This document shows, in pieces, positions 36,279 to 45,674 of a DNA stretch of 64,000 nucleotides (the first letter of the stretch is position 1; every line of letters begins with the position of its first letter). Source of the stretch: Dokdonia sp. (GTDB taxonomy: Bacteria; Bacteroidota; Bacteroidia; Flavobacteriales; Flavobacteriaceae); assembly GCA_020630915.1 (NCBI GenBank), contig JAHDIF010000012.1:1-64000 (forward strand). The letters run 5' to 3'. The notes under the pieces are model-generated. The model saw only the letters and a list, made by a program, of their open reading frames with translations, did no database searches and was not told the origin of the DNA. The position numbers and the translations under genes are program-made.

Positions 36279-36314
36279 ATTCCCGTCTTCACGGGAATGA
36301 AAAATGAATTTTTC
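36279..36314 (+). repeat. start-proximal double hairpin, proC copy
   Basis: ATTCCCGT-CTTC-ACGGGAAT: the innermost stem pair is T-A where other copies have C-G. The partner GAAAAAT-GA-ATTTTTC follows, and the proC ATG begins one base after it. Confidence 0.8.
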
Positions 36315-36315
36315 A

Positions 36316-37119
36316 ATGAAAATAGCCATAATAGGAACCGGAAATTTAGGCCTTGCCATTGCCAAGGGCCTTTTAATAAACAATGCCATCACGAGTTTGT
36401 ATCTCACCAAAAGGGATACCTCAAGTCTTGAAAAGTACCAAGAACATAAAGAGGTAACCATTACAAGTGATAATAGGGAAGCTGTCATGCATAGCGACAT
36501 CCTCATTTTTGCCGTGCAGCCAGGTCATTTCACAGCCATATTAGAAGATATTAAAGATTTGCTTACAGAAAAGCATATCCTTATATCTACCATCACGGGT
36601 TACAAAGTGCCTCAAATTGCTGCCGTGGTAGGAGACCATCAGTTTATTATACGAGCCATGCCGAATACGGCCATTGCGGTAGGTGAGAGTATGACGTGCT
36701 TATGCAGTAATGTTACTGGATCTAAGCGCATTGCCATTGCCGAGGCTATTTTTAATAAGCTGGGTACTTCTCTCATTATTCCAGAAGCACAAATGCAAGC
36801 CGCAACGGTTATCTGTGCGAGTGGTATAGCCTTCTGGATGCGTTTAATACGCGCTACCACACAAGGAGCTATTCAACTAGGCTTTGATGCGGCTGAGGCC
36901 CAACAGCTGGCAATGCAAACCTGTCTTGGTGCTGCGAGTCTCGTTATAAAATCGGGCAATCATCCCGAGGCAGAAATAGACAAAGTAACAACTCCTAAGG
37001 GCTGTACCATAGAAGGCTTAAATGAGATGGAACATGCTGGTCTGAGCTCTTCTCTTATAAAGGGAATTGTGGCGAGTTATCATAAAATTAATACCATAGA
37101 AAAGCGTAATATATTATGA
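36316..37119 (+). CDS. proC: pyrroline-5-carboxylate reductase within the arginine operon
   Basis: Start at 36316 (MKIAIIGTGNLGLAIAKGLL), which matches the ProC NAD(P)-binding N terminus; the earlier ATG at 36304 is in the hairpin region. The product is 267 residues. Motifs are IGTGNLG, RAMPNTAIAVGESMTCLC and TTPKGCTIEGLNEMEHAG. It reduces pyrroline-5-carboxylate to proline. Its presence between argC and argD links proline and arginine synthesis or turns over glutamate semialdehyde. It overlaps argD by four bases (ATGA). Confidence 0.93.
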   Translation: MKIAIIGTGNLGLAIAKGLLINNAITSLYLTKRDTSSLEKYQEHKEVTITSDNREAVMHSDILIFAVQPGHFTAILEDIKDLLTEKHILISTITGYKVPQIAAVVGDHQFIIRAMPNTAIAVGESMTCLCSNVTGSKRIAIAEAIFNKLGTSLIIPEAQMQAATVICASGIAFWMRLIRATTQGAIQLGFDAAEAQQLAMQTCLGAASLVIKSGNHPEAEIDKVTTPKGCTIEGLNEMEHAGLSSSLIKGIVASYHKINTIEKRNIL

Positions 37120-38240
37120 AGTTATTTGATGTATATCCCTTATATGAGGTAACTCCCGTAAAAGCGAGCGGCTGCTATGTATATGATGCACAAGGCACCC
37201 AATACTTAGATCTATATGGAGGTCATGCGGTGATTTCTATAGGTCACGGGCATCCAGATTATGTTCAGGCATTAAAGAAACAGATAGATGCCATAGGCTT
37301 TTACTCTAATGCGGTGCAAAATCCATTACAACAGCAATTGGCACAGAAACTGGGTGAGGCATCTCACTGCGAAGAGTACGCGCTGTTTTTGTGTAACTCG
37401 GGAGCAGAGGCTAATGAAAATGCCCTCAAACTCGCATCTTTTGACACAGGAAAGGCAAAGGTTGTTTCTTTTAAAAATGGGTTTCACGGCCGTACCTCTG
37501 CAGCAGTAGCGGCTACAGATAATACGGCTATTGTAGCTCCTTTAAATGCTCAGCACCATACGGAGATTTTAGAACTAGGCGACTTAGACGGTTTAGAGAA
37601 GACCTTGTCTCAAGGAGATTGCTGTGCGGTTATTGTAGAGTGTATTCAAGGTGTAGGTGGTCTGGATATAGCGCCAGCTCACTTTTATGAAGGCGCCTAT
37701 GAGCTCTGTAAAAAATACAAGGTCAAGTTTGTGGCAGATGAGGTGCAGTCGGGCTTTGGTAGGACCGGAGATTTCTTTGCCTTTCAGGCCTATAACATAG
37801 TACCAGACATTATTACCATCGCAAAAGGAATGGGCAATGGCTTTCCTGTAGGTGGTATTCTGGTGCATCCTTCTATCCAAGCAAAGCACGGTATGCTGGG
37901 CACCACCTTTGGTGGGAATCATCTCGCCTGCGCAGCCGTACTTGCGGTACTAGATGTACTCCAAAAGGAAGACCTGCTAGCACAAGCAAAAAGGCTGGAA
38001 ACCTATTTTAGAACACGTGCTGCTCAAAGCAAGTTTGAGCATACAATTAAAGGCAGAGGCTTGATGCTAGGCCTAGATTTAGAAACACCCGTAAGTGACC
38101 TACGCAAACGTCTCATATACGAACATCACATTTTTACAGGAGGCGCAAAGAATAAAAACGTCTTGAGAATTCTACCACCATTAACCATTACAGAAAAACA
38201 CATCAATCTATTGTTTGATGCCTTAGATCAAGAATTATGA
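37116..38240 (+). CDS. argD: acylornithine aminotransferase
   Basis: A 374-residue class-III PLP aminotransferase converting the acylated glutamate semialdehyde to acylornithine. The active-site region shows VKFVADEVQSGFGRTGDFFA and the PLP lysine in TIAKGMGNGFPVGG. The N terminus (LFDVYPLYEVTPVKASG) and TTFGGNHLACAAV are typical of this family. The ATG overlaps the proC stop, and the argF' start overlaps its own stop by four bases, so all three are translationally coupled. Confidence 0.95.
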   Translation: MKLFDVYPLYEVTPVKASGCYVYDAQGTQYLDLYGGHAVISIGHGHPDYVQALKKQIDAIGFYSNAVQNPLQQQLAQKLGEASHCEEYALFLCNSGAEANENALKLASFDTGKAKVVSFKNGFHGRTSAAVAATDNTAIVAPLNAQHHTEILELGDLDGLEKTLSQGDCCAVIVECIQGVGGLDIAPAHFYEGAYELCKKYKVKFVADEVQSGFGRTGDFFAFQAYNIVPDIITIAKGMGNGFPVGGILVHPSIQAKHGMLGTTFGGNHLACAAVLAVLDVLQKEDLLAQAKRLETYFRTRAAQSKFEHTIKGRGLMLGLDLETPVSDLRKRLIYEHHIFTGGAKNKNVLRILPPLTITEKHINLLFDALDQEL

Positions 38241-39202
38241 AAAACTATCTCGCCATTACAGATATTCCAGATCTAGATCTCGCCATAAAAGAGGCGTTGA
38301 ATTTGAAGAAAGATCCATTGGCTTTCGCTAAAATAGGAAACGGAAAAACCCTCGGGCTATTATTTTTTAATTCCAGTCTGCGCACCCGCTTAAGCACCGA
38401 AAAGGCAGCCAAAAATCTGGGAATGGAAGTAATGACACTCAATGTAAACAGTGATTCTTGGCAATTAGAATTTGAAGACGGCGTGGTAATGGACGGCACG
38501 AAAGCAGAGCATATACGAGAAGCGGCACAAGTACTTTCTCAATATTGTGATATACTCGCGGTTCGCGCATTTCCGGGATTACTCGACAAGCAAAAGGACG
38601 AGGCAGAAATCGTGTTGTCGGCATTTGCCAAGTACGCTAGTGTGCCTATTGTCAATCTCGAGAGCAGCACCGCTCACCCGTTGCAAGGCTTTACCGATGC
38701 CATAACTATACACGAACTCACCCAAAAATGCAGACAAGAAGGCCGTAAACCCAATGTGGTTTTGAGCTGGGCGCCGCATCCCAAAGCCTTACCCCATGCG
38801 GTGGCAAATTCTTTTGTAAAAACAATGCTACAGTCGGCTGTTAGTCTTACCATCACGCATCCCGAAGGATATGATTTGGACCCAAAAATTACCAAAGGTA
38901 GCAACGTAGTGAAGGATCAAGATACCGCTTTCGCGAAAGCGGACATCGTTTACATCAAAAACTGGAGTAGTTATTCTAGCTATGGGCAAGTCTTGTCACA
39001 AGACCCGTCTTGGACAATCACACCAGAAAAATTACAATTTACCAACCAAGCTAAGGTGATGCACTGCCTGCCTGTAAGACGCAATGTCGTAATAGCAGGC
39101 GATGTGTTGGATAGTGATGCTAGTGCAGTTATACAACAAGCAGGCAATAGAACGTGGGCTGCCCAATGGGTGCTCAAAAAACTCTTAGAAAATGGGAACT
39201 AA
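38237..39202 (+). CDS. argF': N-acylornithine carbamoyltransferase (ArgF', succinyl- or acetyl-type)
   Basis: A 321-residue transcarbamylase that belongs to the acylornithine branch, not ordinary ornithine carbamoyltransferase. It shows FFNSSLRTRLST (residues 43-54), HCLPVRRNVVI and HPLQGFTD, as in the Bacteroides fragilis succinylornithine enzyme. Residue 90, in DGTKAEH, is Ala; Pro marks the Bacteroides succinyl enzyme and Glu the Xanthomonas acetyl enzyme. An exact GCTTTCGCGAAAGC (38927-38940) encodes AFAKA. It overlaps argB by eleven bases. Confidence 0.93.
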   Translation: MKNYLAITDIPDLDLAIKEALNLKKDPLAFAKIGNGKTLGLLFFNSSLRTRLSTEKAAKNLGMEVMTLNVNSDSWQLEFEDGVVMDGTKAEHIREAAQVLSQYCDILAVRAFPGLLDKQKDEAEIVLSAFAKYASVPIVNLESSTAHPLQGFTDAITIHELTQKCRQEGRKPNVVLSWAPHPKALPHAVANSFVKTMLQSAVSLTITHPEGYDLDPKITKGSNVVKDQDTAFAKADIVYIKNWSSYSSYGQVLSQDPSWTITPEKLQFTNQAKVMHCLPVRRNVVIAGDVLDSDASAVIQQAGNRTWAAQWVLKKLLENGN

Positions 39203-39977
39203 ACAACTCGTAAGCGTCATAAAAATAGGAGGTGATATTGTAGATAATCCCAACTTGCTACAGTCTTTTTATGAGAATATTAAGCAAATTTCTGGCCCTA
39301 AAATTATCATTCACGGCGGCGGTAACAAAGCCTCTACTTTGCAAAAAGCCTTGGGTATAGAACCTAAAAAAATTGAGGGCAGACGTATTACGGATGCGCC
39401 CACACTAGAGGTGGTGACGATGGTGTACGCCGGTTTGCTTAACAAAACACTTGTGGCTGGTTTACAAGCCTTAGGCGTTCAGGCAATTGGACTTTCTGGA
39501 GCAGATGGAGATGCTGTACGGGCGCATAAAAGAGAGGTTGTAGAAATAGATTATGGTTTTGTAGGCGATATAGATACCGTGCAAGTAAGCGTTTTTCAGG
39601 AGCTGCTGGTAAGTGGTATGACACCTGTTTGTTGCGCGATTACTCACGATGGAAAAGGGCAGTTACTCAATACCAATGCAGATACCTTAGCCTCACGCAT
39701 CGCTATGGCGATGAGCAGCGTGTACAATACGCAGCTGTTTTATTGTTTTACAAAAGCAGGTGTCTTAGAAAACGTAAATCATCCAGAGTCACTCGTGCAG
39801 CGATTGGATGAAGAACAATACCTACGAATGAAACAAGACCATAAAATTGTAGACGGAATGATTCCTAAGCTAGATACCGCGTTTGAGGCGCTCGATAATG
39901 GGGTGTTTAGTGTACATTTAGGAGATGTTGCCATACTTGGAGATAGCACCTTAAAACACACCACTTTATGTCTATAA
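39192..39977 (+). CDS. argB: N-acylglutamate kinase
   Basis: A 261-residue amino-acid kinase phosphorylating N-acylglutamate. The N-terminal VIKIGGDIVDNP, the glycine loop IIHGGGNKAS, and TPVCCAITHDGKGQLLNTNADTLAS are ArgB signatures. It lacks the N-terminal helix of arginine-inhibited hexameric ArgB, so feedback control may fall on another enzyme. The start overlaps the argF' stop by eleven bases, and the stop overlaps argE by ten. Confidence 0.93.
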   Translation: MGTKQLVSVIKIGGDIVDNPNLLQSFYENIKQISGPKIIIHGGGNKASTLQKALGIEPKKIEGRRITDAPTLEVVTMVYAGLLNKTLVAGLQALGVQAIGLSGADGDAVRAHKREVVEIDYGFVGDIDTVQVSVFQELLVSGMTPVCCAITHDGKGQLLNTNADTLASRIAMAMSSVYNTQLFYCFTKAGVLENVNHPESLVQRLDEEQYLRMKQDHKIVDGMIPKLDTAFEALDNGVFSVHLGDVAILGDSTLKHTTLCL

Positions 39978-41056
39978 CAAAATATACAGAAGATGCCATT
40001 GCGCTTCTGCAAGCGCTCATTAGAACCCAAAGTTTTTCGGGAGAAGAAGACGGGACCGCTCAACTTATTGAGGATTGGATGAAGGAGAAAGGTATTCTGC
40101 TTTCGCGAAAGCAGAACAATCTCTACGCTAGAAATAAGCACTTTGATACTCAGAAGCCTACTTTGTTGCTCAATAGTCATCACGATACGGTAAAACCCAA
40201 TAAAGGGTATACCCGAAATCCTTATGAGGCTACAATTAAAGATGGGAAGTTATATGGTTTAGGTAGTAATGATGCTGGCGCAAGCTTGGTGGGATTACTC
40301 ACAGCTTTTGTTCATTTTTATGAACGAGACGATCTATCGCATAATATCGTCATAGTCGCTTCTGCCGAAGAAGAGAGTAGCGGTCCGAACGGTCTTAATA
40401 GTATGCTGGAGCATTTGCCAGGAATAGATGTTGCCATTGTGGGCGAACCCACTTTAATGCAGCTCGCCATAGCCGAAAAGGGTCTGGTGGTTTTTGATGC
40501 CCAGGTTACGGGAACAGCTGGTCACGCAGCACATATTAAAGACAATATGGCTATCTATAATTGTATTGAGACCTTGCAATGGTTTCAGAATCTGAAGTTT
40601 GATAAAGTGTCAGAAACATTAGGCGAGACCAAAGTAACCGTCACGCAAATTAAGGCAGGAAGTCAGCATAACGTTGTGCCTGCTAAGGTAGATCTGGTAA
40701 TAGATGTAAGAGTAAACGAGCATTATAGCAATCAAGAAATTGCTAACTATATCGAGCACAACGCACCAGTGACAGCTATTAAAGCAAGGTCACTACGTTT
40801 AAATAGTTCGCGTATCGATCCTAATCATAAGCTGGTACAAGCTGGTGTCATTTTAGGAAGAACGACCTATGGTTCACCTACCTTATCAGACCAAGCTTGC
40901 CTATCTTGTCCCTCGCTAAAATTAGGAATAGGGGACAGTACGCGCTCACATATGGCAGATGAGTTTGTGTTTGTAAAGGAGATAGAAGAAGGGATCGCAC
41001 TGTATATTGAGATTTTGGAAAAGTTTTTAGTAAAAGAAAATGACATGAATTTATGA
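39968..41056 (+). CDS. argE: N-acylcitrulline/ornithine deacylase (M20 family)
   Basis: A 362-residue M20 metallopeptidase. Metal ligands are visible in NSHHDTVKP (near residue 67), GSNDAGASLVGL (near 97) and ASAEEESSG (near 132). In the acylornithine-carbamoyltransferase pathway the deacylation occurs on acylcitrulline, so this enzyme probably releases citrulline for ArgG. Exact acyl specificity cannot be read. An exact GCTTTCGCGAAAGC (40099-40112) encodes LSRK. Overlaps argH by four bases (ATGA). Confidence 0.9.
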   Translation: MSITKYTEDAIALLQALIRTQSFSGEEDGTAQLIEDWMKEKGILLSRKQNNLYARNKHFDTQKPTLLLNSHHDTVKPNKGYTRNPYEATIKDGKLYGLGSNDAGASLVGLLTAFVHFYERDDLSHNIVIVASAEEESSGPNGLNSMLEHLPGIDVAIVGEPTLMQLAIAEKGLVVFDAQVTGTAGHAAHIKDNMAIYNCIETLQWFQNLKFDKVSETLGETKVTVTQIKAGSQHNVVPAKVDLVIDVRVNEHYSNQEIANYIEHNAPVTAIKARSLRLNSSRIDPNHKLVQAGVILGRTTYGSPTLSDQACLSCPSLKLGIGDSTRSHMADEFVFVKEIEEGIALYIEILEKFLVKENDMNL

Positions 41057-42339
41057 AACTCTGGGAAAAAGGAATACCAACAGACCAAAAAATAGAAGCC
41101 TTTACCGTGGGTAATGATCGTGAGATAGATATCCATATCGCTAAGTATGATTTACTGGCGAGCAAGGCTCACGCCCAAATGCTGGCGCGTGTAGGCTTAC
41201 TCACTATAGAAGAGAGTGAGGCGCTTTGTAAAGAATTGGATAAAATGATTGCCCTAGAACAAAACGGGCAATTTGTAATTGAACAGGATTATGAAGATGT
41301 GCACTCTAAAATAGAGGCAGACCTTATTAAAGCTTTGGGTGATACCGGCAAGAAAATACATACAGGAAGATCCCGTAACGATCAAGTGCTGGTGGCTTTA
41401 CAGTTGTATTTTAAGGCAGAATTGGCCGAAATAAAATTAGGTGTCAAAACACTCTTTGACACCTTGCTCGACTTGGCCGAAACACATAAAGACAAGCTCT
41501 TGCCAGGCTATACCCATTTCCAAGTGGCAATGCCTTCTTCTTTTGGGTTGTGGTTTTCTGCCTATGCAGAGGTCTTGATTGACGATCTCTATCTACTTAA
41601 TGCAGTCCAAAAAGTGGTAGATCAGAATCCTTTGGGAAGTGGTGCCGGTTATGGTTCTAGTTTTCCTTTAGATCGTGAGGCCACCACACAAAGCTTAGAT
41701 TTTGCAACCCTCAAGTACAATGTAGTGGCCGCACAATTATCTCGTGGTAAGTCAGAACGTACCGTGACGCAAGCCATTGCAAATGTTGCGAATACCTTGA
41801 GCCGTTTTGCGATGGATATCTGCTTGTATTGCTCACAGAATTTTAATTTTATTGGATTCCCAGATGCTCTTACCACAGGAAGTAGTATTATGCCCCACAA
41901 AAAAAATCCGGATGTTTTTGAGTTGTTAAGAGGTACGTGCAACCAGTTACAAGCGATACCTCAGGAAATGGTGCTCCTTACCAATAATCTACCTAGTGGG
42001 TATCACAGAGATTTTCAATTACTTAAAGAAAATGCTATCAAGGCTGTAGAAGACGTTAAGGTTGTACTCGATATATTTAATTTTGCCATTGCTCAGGTAG
42101 CGATTAAGGAAGTAGATCTATCAGAAGAGAAGTACCAATATCTTTTTACGGTAGATGCCATTTCGGATCTTGTGACGGCAGGAATTCCTTTTAGAGAGGC
42201 CTATAAGCAAATAGGCAAACAGGTAGAGACTGGAAGCTTTAAGGCTGGTAATACCAAGCAGCACTCACATCTAGGTAGTATTCATAATCTTGGGTTGGAC
42301 CAGATACGAGAGAAATTTGAGAGGGCATTTGTAGAATAA
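41053..42339 (+). CDS. argH: argininosuccinate lyase
   Basis: A 428-residue fumarase-superfamily enzyme that ends the pathway by splitting argininosuccinate into arginine and fumarate. Signatures are HTGRSRNDQV (near residue 100), PLGSGAGYGSSFPLDR and the catalytic loop TTGSSIMPHKKNPDVFEL. The length is slightly short of the 450-460 typical but all motifs are present. It is the last gene of the arginine operon; 53 bases separate it from the convergent leuB stop. Confidence 0.96.
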   Translation: MKLWEKGIPTDQKIEAFTVGNDREIDIHIAKYDLLASKAHAQMLARVGLLTIEESEALCKELDKMIALEQNGQFVIEQDYEDVHSKIEADLIKALGDTGKKIHTGRSRNDQVLVALQLYFKAELAEIKLGVKTLFDTLLDLAETHKDKLLPGYTHFQVAMPSSFGLWFSAYAEVLIDDLYLLNAVQKVVDQNPLGSGAGYGSSFPLDREATTQSLDFATLKYNVVAAQLSRGKSERTVTQAIANVANTLSRFAMDICLYCSQNFNFIGFPDALTTGSSIMPHKKNPDVFELLRGTCNQLQAIPQEMVLLTNNLPSGYHRDFQLLKENAIKAVEDVKVVLDIFNFAIAQVAIKEVDLSEEKYQYLFTVDAISDLVTAGIPFREAYKQIGKQVETGSFKAGNTKQHSHLGSIHNLGLDQIREKFERAFVE

Positions 42340-42392
42340 AAAATAGAAAAACTAAATCGATAACTTACAATCTTGAATTGGTTTTTCGTCTT

Positions 42393-43508
42393 TTAAATAA
42401 TCGTACTCTGTCCTGCAAATATGTTATTGAAGTTACGATTGGTATCTTCCGGATTTAAGATATAATCTGCAATAAAATCGCCCACTTTTGAAGTGCCAAA
42501 AGGATTTTCTGGGTTGATATCTGCAGTGCTAAACCCTAGTTCTAGAGATTTTTCTACAGCTTCTTCTACCTTATCTGCTTCTTTGTGTAAATTTAAATGG
42601 CGTAATAACATCGCCGCACTTAAAATACTTGCTAGTGGGTTTGCAATATCCTTCCCTGTCGCTTGTGGAAAACTTCCGTGAATAGGCTCAAACAAGGCAT
42701 TTTCTTTTCCAACCGAAGCAGAGGCTAATAAACCTATGGATCCTCCTATGACGCTTGCCTCGTCAGAAATAATATCTCCAAAAAGATTTTCTGTTAAGAT
42801 CACATCAAACTGCGTAGGGTTTAAAATCATTTGCATTGCTGCGTTGTCTACAAATAAGAAGTCGAGTGCTACCTCTGGATATTCTTTGCCAATTGCTGTT
42901 ACTGTTTTACGCCAGAGTCTAGATGTTTCAAGGACATTGGCTTTGTCAACAAGCGTGACTTTTTTACGCCTATTTTGTGCTTCCTTAAATGCGAGATGTG
43001 CAATTCTAGAAATTTCTTCTACAGAGTAGGAGCAACCATCTGAGGCTATCTGCCCATCGTCACTTAGATTTTTCTCGCCAAAGTAAATACCACCGGTGAG
43101 CTCGCGATAGATAGACATATCTGCTCCAGAAATAATCTCTCGCTTAAGCGGAGAATTTTCGATTAATTGCTCATACGCTTTTACGGGACGCACATTACAA
43201 AAGAGTCCTAGACTTTTACGAAGTCTCAAGAGACCTTGTTCTGGGCGTACTTTTGCACTTGGATCATTGTCATATTTAGGATGCCCGATAGCACCAAAAA
43301 GAATCGCGTCCGACGCCTCGCAAATATCTATCGTTTCTTCCGGTAATGGATTGCCCGTAGCATCTATAGCACAAGCCCCCATAAGTGCTTGGGTGTAGGT
43401 AAAAGTATGGCCAAACTCATCTGCCACGGCGTCCAATGCCTTTTTTGCCTGAGCCGTTACTTCTGGCCCGATACCGTCACCTGGTATGATTGCTATGTTG
43501 TAGTTCAT
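42393..43508 (-). CDS. leuB: 3-isopropylmalate dehydrogenase
   Basis: A 371-residue NAD-dependent oxidative decarboxylase making 4-methyl-2-oxopentanoate. Signatures are IAIIPGDGIGPEV at the start, VRPEQGLLRLRKSLGLFCN with substrate-binding arginines, and the C-terminal EPIHGSFPQATGKDIANPLA. It is last in the leuA-leuC-leuD-leuB unit. A hairpin element ends seven bases before its ATG. Confidence 0.97.
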   Translation of the reverse strand: MNYNIAIIPGDGIGPEVTAQAKKALDAVADEFGHTFTYTQALMGACAIDATGNPLPEETIDICEASDAILFGAIGHPKYDNDPSAKVRPEQGLLRLRKSLGLFCNVRPVKAYEQLIENSPLKREIISGADMSIYRELTGGIYFGEKNLSDDGQIASDGCSYSVEEISRIAHLAFKEAQNRRKKVTLVDKANVLETSRLWRKTVTAIGKEYPEVALDFLFVDNAAMQMILNPTQFDVILTENLFGDIISDEASVIGGSIGLLASASVGKENALFEPIHGSFPQATGKDIANPLASILSAAMLLRHLNLHKEADKVEEAVEKSLELGFSTADINPENPFGTSKVGDFIADYILNPEDTNRNFNNIFAGQSTII

Positions 43509-43515
43509 ATAATTA

Positions 43516-43535
43516 ATTTCCGCGAAGGCGGAAAT
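43516..43535 (-). repeat. start-proximal hairpin element, leuB copy
   Basis: On the minus strand, ATTTCCGC-CTTC-GCGGAAAT precedes leuB by seven bases. It is identical in stem and loop to the ilvN copy, and again has a CGGAA arm just upstream (43541-43545, plus-strand coordinates) that could pair with the left arm. Confidence 0.8.
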
Positions 43536-43574
43536 CTCATTCCGTTCCCCACGATGGTTACTATGTTTACAAGT

Positions 43575-43628
43575 CTTCCGCCTACGCGGAAGTATTTTGA
43601 ATTACGAAGTCGGAAATCTCATCCCGCT
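43575..43628 (-). repeat. second, disrupted hairpin copy in leuD-leuB spacer
   Basis: CTTCCGC-CTAC-GCGGAAG (43575-43592) forms a hairpin. Further along lies the GAAATCTCATCCCG flank typical of the element, separated from the hairpin by about 20 bases that contain GAATTAC-GAAGTCG (43599-43612), similar to units of the 7-nt array near argG. It looks like an element copy interrupted by array-like bases. Confidence 0.5.
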
Positions 43629-43670
43629 CATCTTAATGATTATTCTCTATTCTCTAATGTCAAGTTTAAA

Positions 43671-44285
43671 TCAAAACACCATTCGTTCCTTTTCAAAGGT
43701 TTCAATAGCTTCCTTTTTACTCAATAAAAAGTCAATGTCATCATATCCATTAATCATACAGACCTTTTTATAAGGATCTAAGTCGAATTCCGCTTTCGTA
43801 CTTCGGCTAGGCTCAGTATAAACTTCAGCCATCTCAATCACCTGATTTTCTAAATCAATAGTAATTGGTAATTCTGGATTTTCTTGAATGCCAGCCGTTA
43901 ATTGACTCAAGTATTCTGGTGACACTTGAATAGGAAGTAAACCATTATTTAAAGCATTGCCTTTAAAAATATCTGCAAAAAAACTGGATATTACTACTTT
44001 GAAACCATAGCCTACGATCGCCCAGGCCGCGTGCTCACGACTAGAACCACACCCAAAATTATCACCCGCAACAAGAACTTGCGCTCCTTGATACTGCTTC
44101 TGATTAAGTGGGAAACTAGGGTCTAGGTCTCCACCTTTATTATAGCGCCAGTCTCTAAAAACATTATCACCAAATCCTTTTTTATCTGTTGCCTTCAAAA
44201 AGCGGGCAGGTATGATCTGATCTGTGTCTATATTTTCTATAGGCAGCGGTACGGCAGTAGTCGTTAGTTTTGTAAACTTTTCCAT
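43671..44285 (-). CDS. leuD: 3-isopropylmalate dehydratase, small subunit
   Basis: A 204-residue small subunit of isopropylmalate isomerase. Signatures are [13 protein letters not shown] near residues 19-31 and [17 protein letters not shown] near 75-91, which shape the substrate pocket. It directly abuts the leuC stop, so the two subunits are co-translated. Length is typical. Confidence 0.97.
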   Translation of the reverse strand: MEKFTKLTTTAVPLPIENIDTDQIIPARFLKATDKKGFGDNVFRDWRYNKGGDLDPSFPLNQKQYQGAQVLVAGDNFGCGSSREHAAWAIVGYGFKVVISSFFADIFKGNALNNGLLPIQVSPEYLSQLTAGIQENPELPITIDLENQVIEMAEVYTEPSRSTKAEFDLDPYKKVCMINGYDDIDFLLSKKEAIETFEKERMVF

Positions 44286-45674
44286 TTAGATTAAAACTTC
44301 TTTTGTGATGTCTACAATTTTTCCCTCTATGGCGGTAGCCGCGGCCACTAGGGGAGAGGCGAGAATGGTTCGTGCTCCTTGCCCTTGTCTACCTTCAAAA
44401 TTTCTGTTTGAGGTGGATACACAGTATTCTCCAGCAGGAATTTTATCGTCATTCATGGCAAGGCAGGCAGAACATCCAGGTTGTCTTAGGACAAATCCAG
44501 CGGCTTCAAATACTTCTTTAAGTCCTTCATCTTCTAGTTGCTTTGCCACTTGTTGAGACCCTGGTACAAGCCACGCATTTACGTTGGGAGCTTTTTGTTT
44601 GCCCTTCACATAGTTTGCGGCTATTCTAAAATCTTCTATTCTTGAGTTTGTACAACTGCCTATAAAGACATAATTAATGGGCGTGTCAAGCAGTTGTGCA
44701 CCTTCTTTAAAGTTCATGTACTCAAGCGCCTTTTCAAAAGTCATATCTCCTTTTTCAGGAATGTGCTCGTTTATTTTAATACCCATTCCTGGATTTGTTC
44801 CATAGGTAAGCATCGGTCCAATATCTTCGGCGTTGAGGTGATATTCTTTATCAAAAACCGCGTCATCATCTGTAGGAAGTGTTTTCCAGTAGGAGACCGC
44901 TTTCGCGAAAGCGTCATCTTTAGGAGCAAATTTGCGTCCCTCTACGTAGTCAAAGGTGGTTTGGTCTGGCGCAATCATACCGCCACGAGCACCCATCTCA
45001 ATACTCATATTACAAACGGTCATACGCCCTTCCATACTCATTTCTTCAAAGACGTTTCCAGCATACTCACAGAAATATCCAGTTCCTGCATTGGTGCCAA
45101 GTTTTGAAATGATGTACAAGATCACATCCTTGGGTAATACATTAGGCGCGAGTTTGCCCTTTACATTTACACGTAAACTTTTTGGTTTATTAAGTAGGAG
45201 ACTCTGGCTAGCGAAGACTTGGCCCACTTGGCTGGTTCCAATCCCAAAAGCTATGGTGCCAAAAGCACCGTGAGTAGAGGTGTGGCTGTCACCGCAAACC
45301 ATAGTCATACCAGGTTGTGTAATGCCCAGTTCTGGTGCCATCACATGTACGATGCCATTGTATTTATGGCCAAGTCCATATAAGGTTATACCGTGCTTAT
45401 CACAGTTTTTTGTGAGTTGCTCGAGCTGGTTGCGAGACATCGCATCCTTAATAGGTAAATGCTGGTTTTGTGTGGGTGTGTTGTGATCTGCAGTGGCCAC
45501 GACCTGATCTGGTCGAGCGACTGGGATTTCTCGTTGCTCCAGTTCATTAAATGCCTGAGGACTGGTTACCTCATGTATTAGATGCTTGTCTATATATAAA
45601 ATTTGGGGTCCATTCTCAATAGTATCTACTACGTGAGCGTCCCAAACTTTATCAAAAAGTGTTTTTCCTGCCAT
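44286..45674 (-). CDS. leuC: 3-isopropylmalate dehydratase, large subunit
   Basis: A 462-residue aconitase-superfamily subunit binding a [4Fe-4S] cluster. Cysteines are seen in [13 protein letters not shown] and [25 protein letters not shown] is present. The ATG is immediately preceded by the GGACAGAGAAGG end of a dispersed repeat, which would serve as its ribosome-binding site. An exact GCTTTCGCGAAAGC (44899-44912) encodes AFAKA. Confidence 0.97.
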   Translation of the reverse strand: MAGKTLFDKVWDAHVVDTIENGPQILYIDKHLIHEVTSPQAFNELEQREIPVARPDQVVATADHNTPTQNQHLPIKDAMSRNQLEQLTKNCDKHGITLYGLGHKYNGIVHVMAPELGITQPGMTMVCGDSHTSTHGAFGTIAFGIGTSQVGQVFASQSLLLNKPKSLRVNVKGKLAPNVLPKDVILYIISKLGTNAGTGYFCEYAGNVFEEMSMEGRMTVCNMSIEMGARGGMIAPDQTTFDYVEGRKFAPKDDAFAKAVSYWKTLPTDDDAVFDKEYHLNAEDIGPMLTYGTNPGMGIKINEHIPEKGDMTFEKALEYMNFKEGAQLLDTPINYVFIGSCTNSRIEDFRIAANYVKGKQKAPNVNAWLVPGSQQVAKQLEDEGLKEVFEAAGFVLRQPGCSACLAMNDDKIPAGEYCVSTSNRNFEGRQGQGARTILASPLVAAATAIEGKIVDITKEVLI

